Shown here: positions 49,280 to 60,636 of the stretch, piece by piece
Numbering within the stretch: position 1 is the first letter of the stretch
Layout of the letters: every line of letters starts with the position of its first letter
Assembly (NCBI GenBank): GCA_029721435.1
Contig: CM056578.1
Span: 14,260,313-14,324,312, forward strand
DNA from: Gymnothorax reevesii
Lineage: Eukaryota > Chordata > Actinopteri > Anguilliformes > Muraenidae
Reading direction: 5' to 3'
DNA: 64,000 nucleotides
Position numbers and translations under genes: made by a program
The notes under the pieces: generated by a model
Told to the model about the DNA's origin: nothing
Database searches by the model: none
Seen by the model: only the letters and a program-made list of their open reading frames with translations

Positions 49280-49908
49280 TCAGGTAAGGAGTTGTTCATT
49301 GCCCAAAGGAGGCAGTTTGTATTTAGAGACTTGGTCTCCTGGTTTGTCTATGTGTACTTAGATGATATATAGGTGTTCTGTCCAACTCTGGAGGAGCACA
49401 CCCGCAATGTTCACTTGATATTTCAAAGATTGTTGGAGAATCATCTTTATCTAAAACCCAAAAAGTGTGAATTCCCATTGCACCATTGTCTTCTTCACTG
49501 GTTTCATTGTGAGCAGGACACCTTAGAGATTGACTGCCAAAAGATACAAGCTATGTTGGATTACCCGGACCCTAAGGATCGTAAACAACTGCAGGGGTTC
49601 ATCAGGTTTGCAAACTTCTAGCGGTGGTTCATTTGAAGGTACGCCACTGAGGCAGCTCCCTTAAAAGCACTCAAGTCATCAGGACCTCCTTCAACTGGAG
49701 CTCCTAGGGTGCCACTGCCTTCCACCAGTTTAAGGAGCAATTCAACACTGCGCCCATTCTTATGCTCCCAGACACTCAGTGCTAGTTCATTGTTGAAGTT
49801 CACATCTCTGATATGGATGCTAAAGTTATCCTCTCCCAGTGAGCAGCCAACAGCACGATCCATTTATGTGCCCTCTTCTCTCGAAAGCTGTTTCCTGCAG
49901 AGAGGAAT
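49280..49908 (+). pseudogene. Ty3/gypsy pol remnant: end of reverse transcriptase and start of RNase H
   Basis: The + strand encodes VYVYLDDI with the catalytic DD of reverse transcriptase, immediately followed by a stop (49370-49372). Next comes LEEHTRNVHLIFQRLLENH and KPKKCEF, then LQGFIRFANF, the connection region. A further stop and frame changes precede an RNase H-like stretch that ends KLFPAERNY near 49908. Gag, protease and most of the polymerase are missing. The sequence breaks exactly at the TA where the next transposon begins. Confidence 0.85.
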
Positions 49909-49910
49909 TA

Positions 49911-51269
49911 CTGACCAAAAATTATTGGCACCCCTAACGATTCCTAAGAAATAAATGTAATTGAAGTATTTCTGTCATTTCTAGGGACATTTAATTAGTA
50001 ATTCATCACTTCCTGTTTCCATGGGATATAAATATGATGTGACACAGAGGCCATTTCTCTTATCCACTCTTCAACATGGGAAAGACAAAGGAACACACCA
50101 TTCAAGTAAGGCAGATGTGTGTCGACCTTCACAAGTCAGGCAATGGCTACAAGAAAATAGCCACTCGCCTGCACCTGCCCATATCTACTATCAGAGGAAT
50201 AATTAAGAAGTTTAAAACAACTGGAACAGTAGTAAACAAGCCTGGACGAGGACACAAGGTTAATTTGCTGCCACGCACAGTGAGGAGGATGGTAAGAGAA
50301 ATAAAAAAGTTCTCCAAAGCTCACTGTTAAAGAATTACAACAAATGGTGGCATCTTGGGGTCACAAAGTCTCCAAAACAACCATAAGATGCTATCTTCAT
50401 GCCCACAAGCTGTTTGGGAGGCAAGCACGGAAAAAACCTTTTCTCACACACAATCATAAAAGCAAACGTCTGGAGGTCGCAAAGCAGTTCTGGGACTTCG
50501 ACTAGGACCATGTGCTTTGGTCAGATAAGACCCAAGACAGAGCTTTTTGGCAACAAACACTTTACGTTGGTCAAGTACTGGCAAGTACGGGGGAGGATCG
50601 ACGATGCTGTGGGCCTGTTTCTCTTCCAGAGGCCCTGGGAACTTTGTTAGGGCGCATGGCATCATGAACGCTTTGAAATACCAGGACATTTTAAATCAAA
50701 ATCTGGTGGCCTCTGCCCGAAAGTTGAAGATAGGTTGTCACTGGGTCTTTCAGCAGGATAATTACCCTAAACATATGGCCAAATCTACACAGAAATAGTT
50801 CACCAGACACAGAATCAACCTCCTCCCATGGCCATCTCAGTCCCCAGATGTCAACCCCATTGAAAACCTGTGGAGTGAGCTGAAGAGGCGAGTGCAGAGG
50901 AGAGGACCCAGGTCGCTGGATAATTTAGAGAGATTGTGCAAAGAAGAATGGTCGAAGATCCCTCTTTCTGTATTCTCCCATCTTGTTGAAACATTATAGG
51001 AGAAGATTAGGTGCTGTTTTGTTGGCAAAAGGGGTTGTACAAAGGATTAACATCAGGGATGCTAATAATTGTGGCACATATGATTTGATGTAAAAGAATT
51101 ATTTCTTAATGTGGGATTTTTTTCCCACTGAATTAATGCACTTGAATTAAAGGTTGCATTTTCCTCTTTTTTCATTGTGGTCCAATATTATTTAGAAAAA
51201 AAACCTGAATTTATTAGAAGCTAAAGAACACATTTTAACCAGGGGTGCCAATAATTATTGAGGGTGCTG
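49911..51269 (+). mobile_element. Tc1-like transposon (different family) inside the gypsy remnant
   Basis: TA borders lie at 49909-49910 and 51270-51271. Inverted ends contain AAAAATTATTGGCACCCCTA on the left and TGCCAATAATTATTGAGGG on the right. The outermost left bases have diverged. The 1359-bp element is not of the family seen at 20, 37 or 60 kb. Confidence 0.8.
50076..50998 (+). pseudogene. Tc1-like transposase (frameshifted)
   Basis: It starts MGKTKEHTIQVRQMCVDLHK, with the helix-turn-helix continuing YKKIATRLHLPISTIRGIIK, and the first frame stops at 50330. The catalytic parts follow in shifted frames: a VLWSDKT-like stretch near 50515, a STMLWACFSSRGPGNFV region near 50600, FQQDNYPKHMAKSTQK near 50750-50796 with the second aspartate, then an SPDVNPIENLW-like stretch near 50840-50875 with the glutamate. 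Several shifts and an in-frame stop make it inactive. Confidence 0.83.
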
Positions 51270-51270
51270 T

Positions 51271-51573
51271 AACTACTGTTCAGAGCCTTATTCATAGGAC
51301 CAACCTTCCAAACCTTATTATCAGCTTCTAGGATTGGGACAGCATTTCTGCTAAACCCTTTAGACCTGCTGTCTGAAAGTCCTGCCTCTGCGGGGGTTTC
51401 TGCCACTGGCTGGGCACAGACATGCCCATTACCCTCACCACTTTATCCTACCCAAGCTGGACTGACTTTTCCTTTACTCTGTGCTTTGGCCCTTCTCCAG
51501 TTATTATTGCATTCCTCTCAATAAATACCCACATTAGATTACACTGTGAATCTGCATCTGGTTCCTGGTAACA
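51271..51573 (+). mobile_element. Probable 3' LTR end of the interrupted gypsy element
   Basis: Directly after the Tc1-like insertion the sequence runs to AATAAA (51520-51525) and ends TCTGCATCTGGTTCCTGGTAACA, a typical LTR terminus. A start TG is not clear. It does not match the LTR at 48568, so it may belong to another element. Confidence 0.35.
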
Positions 51574-51859
51574 GCTTTTAACAGACTGATCTGTTCTTAC
51601 AAGCCCATAAACACACTCATTTTACATAGAAGAGGAACATGAATGCAATGCATTCTTCGTGACTTTTACTGGGTCTGCTTTGCAGTCAGATGCTGCAACT
51701 AATCTTAACTTCAGCAGTAGATCTCTTGAATTGAGTAGTCTCAATGAAAAAAAAAAGTCTTATATCGATGCAAAGGAATCAATTCCTTTGACTCTGACAA
51801 AAAAACGCAGACATTGTCAATATCTATCTATCTATCTCCTCTCTGCACACTGGATGCTA

Positions 51860-52430
51860 ATAGCAGGATTTCATTAGCCTACTGAGAGCGGTTTGTAGCA
51901 CCTCCCTAATTAGATATTTGCTTATTTGTTGAGGCAATTTAATGGCGTTATTAGAGAATATTAGGTGTGCCTGCAATGATTGAGAATCATAATGCTCCGC
52001 GGTTCGCGTCCACGGCCCATTTCCCTGTGAACACAGCTGGGCCAGCTTTGTATTCAAATCAACAATTTTCTCTCATTTGCAGGGCCCTGTTTAGAATTAT
52101 GGGCTGAGAGGCTTGCAGCAGACACTCCAAATATTAACGCAAGAGCAAAATGAGGTTACTCTCTGCATTGAACGCACTTCATTAAAAGCAATCAGGGATG
52201 GAAGGAAGGATTAACCATTTCCAGTAATAAGTGAAAAATTATCTTTATTCTGCATTAGGAGATGCAAAAAAAGAACAAATAAAATGGAGGAGATGCTTAT
52301 GTTCCATTAAGGGTGCATGGGAAATATCGGCAGCCACTGTGGAACTGGAATAAAACGTCCCGTCTTTACAATGAACACTTAACCCGCAGAGCCCTAGGAG
52401 TATTTATCCCATTTTGTCTAATACATTATT
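51860..52430. promoter_or_regulatory. Candidate conserved non-coding element
   Basis: Repeat-free sequence has many homeodomain-like and forkhead-like cores (CTAATTAGATATTTGC, CTTATTTGTTG, TTTAATGGCG) and an unusual GC block CTCCGCGGTTCGCG. It contrasts with transposon DNA on both sides. The feature is inferred from appearance alone. Confidence 0.22.
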
Positions 52431-52949
52431 CTAACAATGTCCAATATGCAAGTGTGTTCTGATCAGCCCAACCAAGCCAACAAGGTGAAAATGCACCACT
52501 AAAATCCATGGAAGAATGATTTTCTTTTTTCTTCCAGGTGGAAAAAAAAATTGCTCGCACTTTTTGTACGGTCATTTTTTTGTTAGCAAAACACTTTCCA
52601 ATCAAGATATGACATCTCACAAAAAAAAAAAAAGAAAATAGAAACCTGAAAGCAACATGAAAATGGCTCAACAACACCAGCCACGTGGGCTAGTCTCTCC
52701 CCTCACCAGTTACTCAGACTTCCCTCGTCCATGGATGCAGACAGCATAACGGATGTTTAATCCTAGTTTACATGCAAGTTGCTATATTGTAAACTAGCTT
52801 TCATGTGAGTTCTCATATTTGTCTTCATCTAATGCAACTAGCACGTGAGTGACCGCCTTTTCCCTAGGAGTCATTCTAATCATTTAGTTGATTTGAAGCT
52901 TCCAAGCCTATTTCTCACTAACCCATCCAGTTTGCCCTCCTTGTCCAGT
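52431..52949. other. Stretch without recognised gene
   Basis: AT-rich with an A-run at 52621-52633. No element ends or exons are recognised. Confidence 0.4.
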
Positions 52950-53269
52950 TGGTTAAGAACAAGCTCCCAAACCCGAGCTAGGGTCAGAATTGGGGCCACT
53001 TTCCCTTCAATAACCTCCCCATCCTCTGAAGCAGTTCAGTGCTGGCAGAGCCAGTGTAACACCCAGCAGCATCCCGGAGCTCTGGCCAGAAACAGCAGTC
53101 AAGCTTTGCCTTTTACAACTGTGCTGAATTGTTTATCCTCTTCGGGGTTCTGTCCATGCAATCCTATCCTGTGGTTCCACCCCCCAACCTCTACAATATT
53201 GCTGTCAATAAACTACCAGTTGGATTGTGTTTCTGACTCTGCGCATGATTCCTGGTCTGAACTGTAACA
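52950..53269 (+). mobile_element. LTR-like fragment
   Basis: It ends CTGAACTGTAACA after AATAAA (53207-53212) and a TTCTGACTCTGCGCATGATT stretch. This resembles the tail of the LTR-like sequence ending at 51573. The left boundary is uncertain and no internal retroelement sequence is attached. Confidence 0.4.
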
Positions 53270-53405
53270 CTCTTTTCATGGAATGTTTTAAATGAGCAGT
53301 CAGTGCCAAGCGTCTAGGGAGGCAGATTGATGGATAACCTACCTATTCTTTGGAAAAGTAAAAACCAGGATCAGTATCTCCACCTGAGAGAGGGTGGGGT
53401 TCGAA

Positions 53406-53406
<1 letters not shown>

Positions 53407-53439
<33 letters not shown>

Positions 53440-53446
53440 TGTGTGG
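53407..53446. repeat. (GT)n microsatellite
   Basis: About 18 GT units with one TA interruption. Confidence 0.9.
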
Positions 53447-53521
53447 AGGGGGGGAGTATATGCATTAAGAAATATATGCAAGGTGGTAGGCCCATGTTTC
53501 ATGAATCATAGCATACACCTA

Positions 53522-53640
53522 CAGGGGTTGGGAAGGACAGCAGGGCCTATGGCCCGTGTCATGGAAAATCAATGGGCCATTTTCAAAATGTATGGGCCAT
53601 TCCCAAAATTCAAAGTGCCAAAATTTTAACGATAATAGAC
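53522..53640. mobile_element. hAT-like element fragment
   Basis: It starts CAGGGGTTGGGAAGGACAGC, the reverse complement of the right end at 58266 (CCTTCCCAACCCCTG). The interior shares the AAGTGCCAAAATT type of text with the element at 57.8 kb. The far end is not found, so it is probably truncated. Confidence 0.45.
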
Positions 53641-54751
53641 CTTTAATCAAAACGTATACTGCATATACACATAAATATACATACATTTTGCTTTGTGCGT
53701 TTAACGCTGAAAACATACTGATGCATACTGTACATTTGCTTTTAATGTTCAGCATTACAATATTGCTTAGAACAAAAAGGATCGATACGTAATACAAAAG
53801 ACAAGATTATGCACTCAAATACACACGAGGGAAATCGGCCGTTGCAATTTCAAACGTTCAGTAAAACTACTGGCTTTAGCATTAGTCTACTGATACACTG
53901 GTAAGTAGTTCTAAGTTGATGGTTACTGGCGGCACTGGCTGCAGCTCTACATTGACGAGTGTGAAAAATTACTTTACACTGAAAAAATCATGGCTAGAGG
54001 ATGAGCCTGGTATCAAAATGAGACCTTTCATACGCCATAACTTGATTTGATCAGCATCAACATAGTGATACAACCCTGTGAAGTTTTCCTAATGCACATT
54101 TTTCAAGTGTTCTCTGGTGAATTATGAGAAAGTACATGAAAAATCCATGGTTCCAACAGTGGTTTTTAATGCACTATATCATAGTTATTAAATTGGTGCC
54201 ATTCAATAGTGTTGCCATTGAAACTTCCACTGTTCTCATGATATTGAAGGTTGAAGTTGGTTACAGAACAAATCCCATCGAAGAAAATACAGATTTTGGC
54301 TTAAGGCTGTGACACCTATAATGGGCATACAATTGATTTCATTGTAGTTTTTAACAGTGCTCCAATAAGTCTTTCAGTTCTGAAAATTTCATTTTGCCAT
54401 CTCTAATACACATTAAGTTATGAGGGATCAGAAATGCTGGGGAAATTGATGCAAGTTTGAAAGCTTGAAACTTCAACCTACTCCCATTTAAGAGCCTGTA
54501 ACTCAAAAAATATTCATGAGATCAGAGATTTGGCAAATATTCATTAAAGATACTTATGTACTTGTTCTAGAACAATTTGCTGATTCCGAGGAGGTCAGGT
54601 GGTAGGCACTTGTACATCTTATATATTATTAATAACAAAGTAATTACTAAAGAAACAAATAAAATAAAGCAAATTCACACATTATGCCTCAAATCTGAGT
54701 GAACATGAAAGCACCGAGGGTGCTGATGCCTCGGTGCTTACAGCAGTGACA
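53641..54751. other. Stretch without recognised gene
   Basis: AT-rich, no exon or repeat recognised. A short hairpin GCACCGAGG...CCTCGGTGC lies at 54711-54738, immediately before the LTR fragment. Confidence 0.4.
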
Positions 54752-55145
54752 AGCTATACAATCCCTAGAGCTTGTTAGTAAGTTAGTATTCTAAACAATG
54801 TTAGTCTGGGTTAGTATCTTTAACTAAAATAACAAATTGTTAGTCCGGTTAGTAATGATAGAACAGCAAGGCGAAGGAAGCAAACGAGATTAGAAGGAAT
54901 GATTGAAATCCCAGAAACCATGAAATCACCCGAAAGTGTGGCACGTAATACTGGGGCAGTGAGCGATCACATGACATGAGACCAGACTGGGGAGACAAAG
55001 TGCAATGCATGGCATGAAACAAAACTAGAACCGGAATTTAACTGAGGGAATGGATCATGGCAGAAAAACAGGAAAAAGCAAAAACAAAAACATGGCATGG
55101 AATCAGAATCTTGAGCAAAACGTGGTCAGACAAAGCGAAACCAAA
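54752..55145 (-). mobile_element. Fragment of the 1.2-kb LTR family seen at 28.5 kb
   Basis: Aligned blocks include CTATACAATCCCTAGAGCTT, GTTAGTAAGTTAGTATT, CAGAAACCAT.AAATCACC and AAAGTGCAATGCATGG, in the same order and orientation as at 29.33-29.75 kb. It corresponds to the right third of that LTR. Confidence 0.75.
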
Positions 55146-55835
55146 AGCAAAGCACGGGTAAGCGAAACTTTGCTTGCAAATTCATTCCAGTTTTTTTCGA
55201 CTGTCTGCTACGAAATGCTGTCAAGCTCCAGATTTTTTATTTAACGTTGTTTCAAGGCGTTGTTTTCAAGGCATCGAAATGAACAAGTAATCCTATCACA
55301 AATCCTAACTGTTGCAAACCATAAGCCACAACTGAAACGCACATTTGCAAGCTTATCTAAGAAGGGTAAAACGCAGGTATGAGACACGTTAGTTTTACAT
55401 ATATATGAAAAAAAAAACCCAATTACGGCTACCTTCTATAAAATGTTACTTTTTATTAGTTTAGATGAATTGTGCACAACATAAATATTACCTTAACTAT
55501 GGTTAACTACGGAAGCACGGTTTTATGGATGAATTCCCTTCTAATTTAAATGCAGGATGTCTACTTTTATTAAAGCATTTACATTGTGACATTGACACTT
55601 TTAGTTAAGTTAATCCTCTGAGTATTTATTGCACTATAGTTTAAATGCTATATTTTAACACGGGACATCTAGGCCTCTTCAATACTAGTGATTTCTATAG
55701 CTGAATGTATAAAATAGCAAGTGACTAATCAACTCTGACAACTGTACACTGTCTGTTGTATGCAGTCTTATATGGATTAACTATAAGACGAGCTATAACG
55801 TTTGTTAATAGTGATAACAACGCTATATCTTTGAG
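55146..55835. other. Stretch without recognised gene
   Basis: AT-rich, nothing recognised. Confidence 0.4.
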
Positions 55836-56147
55836 CAGGGGTGGGCAATCCTGGTCCTGGAGGGCCGGTGTGTATGCTGGTTTTTATTTCTATCAATTAC
55901 CCTGACTAATCAAGATAATTGGTTGAAAATGTAAATATACTGTAGATTTGTGCAAAGATTCAATCAAAGGAAAATGTTTTATGTTGGGAGACAAGAATAT
56001 TTTTTGGCCATTCGAGATAATTGAAAGAAATGCGCCTGAAATGTCAGATTTCATAAATAGCATGGCTAATTTACATAAAGAACTAATTAAAGGCCAGAAG
56101 TTGGTGCGAAAACCGGGGACAGATAAGGCCCTCATTGCCCACCTCTG
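55836..56147. mobile_element. hAT-type MITE
   Basis: The ends CAGGGGTGGGCAAT and ATTGCCCACCTCTG are inverted repeats. The flanking 8-mers TCTTTGAG (55828-55835) and TCTTAGAG (56148-56155) match at 7 positions. The open frames inside are chance. Confidence 0.75.
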
Positions 56148-56359
56148 TCTTAGAGTAACATTTGTGCTAGTGCAACTGGATCTTAAACTTGATTATGACT
56201 AAGTGATGGATATGTACGCCCGTAGATACATTGAAGAATGCTCTTCATCAACCCATTCAGTGAGAAATAAACATTTCCAGAAGATGATCTTGTAGCTCTG
56301 CATGCCTACTGAATATACCCAATGTGCAAGTAGGAAATTCACTTCAAAGTGAATTAAAT

Positions 56360-56897
56360 CAGGGGCGTAGATTTAACTGGGAGTTGGTGGGGACTTTGAC
56401 ACGGCCTTTGTGACAATTAGTCCTGGCCAGTTCTCAACTATTTTCCTTCATCGACGCGTTTTCAAATGATCGTAATTGGCAACTGAAGACACGATTCCAC
56501 TCTATATGCGATTTAACCCTACTCTTTAAGTGTTGATGCAACCCTGAACTTTTTGCAGTCCTTAATGGACAGGTTCTGCTTGTTCTCTCTGATTAAGTAA
56601 GACGGCAATCGATCATCAGGATGCATATTTGCTGTGTTTAAATCAACGTTATTCAAAATTGCTTTCCTGTCGACTCACAGGCAAGCAGTAAATTAATTTT
56701 CTGAACTTAATTTACCCCACCATATCATCGCTGGATGCTGTTAGATCACATATAGAGAGGAACCGTGTCTTCAGTTGCCAATTACGATAATTTGAAAACG
56801 CGTCGATGAAGGAAAATTATTGAGAACTGGCCAGGACTAATTGTCATAAAGGCCGTGTCAAAGTCCCCACCAACTCCCAGTTAAATCTACGCCCCTG
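56360..56897. mobile_element. hAT-type MITE with ~135-bp inverted repeats
   Basis: Ends CAGGGGCGTAGATTTAACTG and CAGTTAAATCTACGCCCCTG begin inverted repeats that continue to about GCAACTGAAGACACG with few differences. The flanks AATTAAAT and AATTAACC share 6 of 8 bases. The middle 270 bases are unrelated to the arms and non-coding. Confidence 0.78.
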
Positions 56898-56960
56898 AAT
56901 TAACCATTCTCCATGAAAGAAAACAACTTTAGTGTTGTGTTTTAAATGTTTAATCCATCA

Positions 56961-57045
56961 CAGCGGTTCCCAAACTCTGTCCTGGGGCCTCCCTGTGTAT
57001 GCTGGTTTTTGTCCCAACCATAATTGCCATCATAGGACTTTAACA
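56961..57045. mobile_element. One end of an hAT-type element
   Basis: CAGCGGTTCCCAAACTCTGT followed by CCTGGGGCCTCCCTGTGTAT is a typical hAT terminus in fish, and TGCTGGTTTTTGTCCCAACC follows. The partner end could not be identified. Confidence 0.45.
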
Positions 57046-57799
57046 AGCTGTTAATTTGTCCAAATTGGGTATATTTTGTTTAAATATGTTATTTGGTGTT
57101 TTAAGCCCAATTTTAATAGAAATATCAATTTGTCCCAAGAGACCGAATGAAAGACCCTTGCGTTTGTTTTTTTTGTTTGTTTGCTTTTTTTTCCTGTGTG
57201 GCAAGCAATTTCAAGTGATAAGATTTTTGAACAGATCAACTCAGGTACTCAGAAAATCAATGACCTCCAAATCAGGTTGCGGAAGACACTTTCATCTGTA
57301 ACAAAAGCATAATATAAGACAGGTTTGACTCTGTCATTTGCTTGTAAGTTTTTGCAACCATGTGCCCACAGATTCACCCTTTGATTGGGTACATTTCTTC
57401 CCTCTTTTTATGCAATTGTAGCTCATATATTGCAATGTGTTTGTATGAATATCTGTTAAACTACTGTTTGTCAAGAGAGGATAAATTGCTGCTCTGATCA
57501 AAAATGCACCTAATTATGACAAATTCACAGCTTGTTAAAATCCTATGATTGCAAACCATGGTGGAGCAAAAACCAGCAAACACATGGAGGCCCCAGGACT
57601 AAGTTTCGATCCATGATGTATCCTGATGGATGCTTTGATCATTTTCACGGTCTGTCTGTTTCTATCAGAATAGGACCTAAGTCTCTTTGTTTTGATTGTC
57701 TTTGCAGAGTCAAAGGCAAACTTATACTTTAAATAGAGATAATTGTTAATGGAAATAATTCTTTTTTCAGCTAGCTATAAGACCTTGAATTTTGTTCCC
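57046..57799. other. Stretch without recognised gene
   Basis: AT-rich, T-runs near 57167-57195. No exon recognised. Confidence 0.4.
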
Positions 57800-58266
57800 A
57801 GATGCCAGGAAATCGCGTATTTGGCACTTTAATTTTCAAATTTTTCTGGAGGAGGGCCCCCCAAAATACATACCCAATCAGTATTGCAACACTCGGTACC
57901 GGGACAGTGTTGTTTGATAGTCCCTACATACTGATACAAATCTGACGTGAAATCAAAGGACTTTGCTAAGAAAATACATTCCAGATCAGTCTTTCTCCCG
58001 ATGGCCATTTTCACAGCCTCGCATTGGTGATGGAAGCGTGAGGGCCTGGAATTAGAAGCGATCGATCGACCATCAGAATGCACTCGACCAACAGCGATCA
58101 GTGGAGAGTTTTTTCCAAAAATGTTGGTACTGTATAATGGAAAAAAAAAAAAATGATTTATTTGGCACAGGGGCGCATTCATGGCCCGCGCAGTGACTTT
58201 CTAATGCGCCAAATTTTGATTTTATGCGCCATTTGTGCATGGCCTTGTGTGGCCTTCCCAACCCCT
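57800..58266. mobile_element. hAT-like non-autonomous element, right end preserved
   Basis: The right terminus CCTTCCCAACCCCTG matches, in reverse, the left terminus at 53522. The interior has TTTGGCACTTTAATTTTCAA and GAGGGCCCCCCAAAA, phrases common to a fish hAT family. The left end is placed only roughly. Confidence 0.45.
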
Positions 58267-59592
58267 GCACTTATACAGTAAAATATGTCATTGCTGTCAT
58301 TGACATTAAATGCATTGTGGTACATACAATTGGTCAAATTGTACACTAACATCATGTAATTGCCTGTGATGAATTTAAGATCTAGCAGTATGCTGTATGT
58401 TATTGGAAATTTTCATTGCTAGTAATGACTTAAAAAATTGCAGTAAATGCCATTGGTCTTATTCTACACTTATCAAATATTCCATTGTAACCAGCAACAT
58501 TATTAACAATGCAGTACCAGCCAATGGTCATATTTCACATTTATCAAACAAGTGATTAATAATGACATAAATTGCATAGATTATCATTCCATTGGTTATA
58601 TTCTCCGCTTATCTAATCAGATTTATCATTTGCTTTCATTTACAGGCACAGCATAGTGGGTGTAGAGACTACTTCTCTAGTCTGACAAATGACACATCCT
58701 TCTGGGACAAAAATGCAAAAATATTCAGGGAGGCTTACGCAACGTCTCTACAGAAATGTCGAGTCGATTGTCTCACCCGGTGATGACACAAATCCAGCCC
58801 ATTCTCCCCTTTCAACTTCACTGCAAACTTGAGCTGAGATTATTCATGTGATAAAGCATAAATCATCAAGGCTTATGCTTTCATCCTGAATATGGACTCT
58901 AAAATAAAAACCTGTCTCCCGGGTGGCTTCTGAAGTTGAGGCAGTTTTCTTGTCCTTTGGCAGACATTGGCCCCTAATTTGATGACATAAACGCAATCAG
59001 AAACACAAATGCTAAGAGCATCTCAGATCAAATCTAGGTGCGTAAAACTCATTTTGTGGTATGAGGTGATAGTGCAACTGAGGTATGTTTGTCAAAACAG
59101 TTGTTCTTAGACCTAATGTAAGACCATATACCATATGTAGGCCAATCACAAGTCTAAGAAAAACTGCAATAACGGTAGCTGAGGAGCTGTGCAACTAAGC
59201 CTCCCTGCAAATGCAACCTAATCTTTGGAATGCGGAGAACACAATGATTAGATGCAATCTGAAAATAAATTAGGTTGCACTGCTGAAAAAATCTTGGGAG
59301 ATGGAATTCAGGAATGTACTGGGTTAATTAATTATGTATTATTATTATTTTTTCAATCCATGCAATATCCCTATCAGGTTGTCAATGCAGCCCTGCAGTG
59401 ATCTGTCATTTCTTAATATTTTCTGAATAATCACAGGCTTGTATATTGGTTCTGATTATGAAGGAAATAAACTGTGTGATTATTAATCAAGCGATCTTCA
59501 ACAGGATAAGCTTGAAAGCAATTATACTTTTAAGGGTCAGAGGCTCACAGCACTCATTTGAAAACCCCGCAACGCTGGCATTACCGCTACGG
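58267..59592. other. Stretch without recognised gene
   Basis: Between 58280 and 58620 a loosely repeated phrase (cattggt.atattc/ttctac.cttatc) recurs about every 60-80 bases, which looks like an old decayed tandem. No coding evidence. Confidence 0.4.
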
Positions 59593-59788
59593 CAGCGGTC
59601 GTCAACCCTGGTCCTGGAGAGCCGCAGTGTCTGCTGGTTTTTGACGTTACTCTGCACTTAATTGATGAATGAAAGCAGTTCATTACAAGCTAAACTCATC
59701 ACACCTGGGGTCTAAAATTTAAATAGGGTGGAGAAAACCAAACTCGGCACACCCTGTGGCTCTCCAGGACCAAGGCTTGCTACCCCTG
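59593..59788. mobile_element. hAT-type MITE, copy 1 of an inverted pair
   Basis: It begins CAGCGGTCGTCAACCCTGGT and ends AAGGCTTGCTACCCCTG. CCTGGAGAGCC and GGCTCTCCAGG make internal inverted ends. Target duplication is not clear. Confidence 0.6.
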
Positions 59789-59981
59789 CCCTATAAACTT
59801 TAATCTTTACTTTGAACCTCTACTTTGTCCGGATTACAACTGTGCTAAATGTCCAACTGCATTGACAAATCTTGGTTTCCACATAGACTTCTGTCACAAC
59901 CTGCATACCTGTTTAATTGGCTCTAGGAGTCTTGTGGGTAGTTCCTGGTTATTGATTGATTGGCTTAATATTCCCTCAGTG

Positions 59982-60165
59982 CAGGAGTATTGCTAACAGC
60001 ACAGGGTGCGCTGAGTTTGGTTTTGTCCACCCTATTTAAACCTAAGACACCAGGTGAGATGAGTTAAGGTTGTAATGAACTGCTTTCATTCATCAATTAA
60101 GTGCAGGGTAACGTCAAAATCCAGCGGACACTGCGGCTCTCCAGGACCAGGGTTGACAACCCCTG
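59982..60165. mobile_element. hAT-type MITE, copy 2, opposite orientation
   Basis: Reverse complement of copy 1 across nearly its full length, with shared blocks AATGAACTGCTTTCATTCAT and CTGCGGCTCTCCAGGACCAG. It ends GTTGACAACCCCTG. The left end (CAGGAGTATTGCTAAC) has lost part of the terminal block. Confidence 0.6.
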
Positions 60166-60636
60166 CGCTAGGGGGACATTGGGCGTTAAGAAGTTAAAGG
60201 GGCTGGGAATAATTTGCAGTCATCAACACATCTGAGGAATGTTATCATGTCTGCCCCTCGTCTCAAACAATAAATTGTCCACTCCTCTTAAATTTTTGTT
60301 TAAATTTAGTCCTTTGCTACTGAGTGACTACCGGTAGGAATATTTGCTGTACAAACACTCAAAAAAGACCAAAATATCAATACAATCCACACACTCTGAA
60401 CATCACTACACTCCATTCACTGGCACCTGATATTCAAGCACTCTTTTCTCTGCATTAGAACAGATACCTTGTGCATGAATCCTGTTTGTGGGCTTAAGGC
60501 AGGAATGTATTTCTTATATAGTCAATGCATGCTCTTGTGCCTGCAGAAACCAATATGCATGAAATAAGCAGAATGCAGTACATGCATGTAAGCAAATAAT
60601 TATGAGCAAAGTAATTTCATAGCGAAAACACAATTA

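Noticed and set aside
55948..56202. 84-codon open frame with charged residues
   Set aside because: It lies inside the hAT-type MITE at 55836-56147 and runs past its end.
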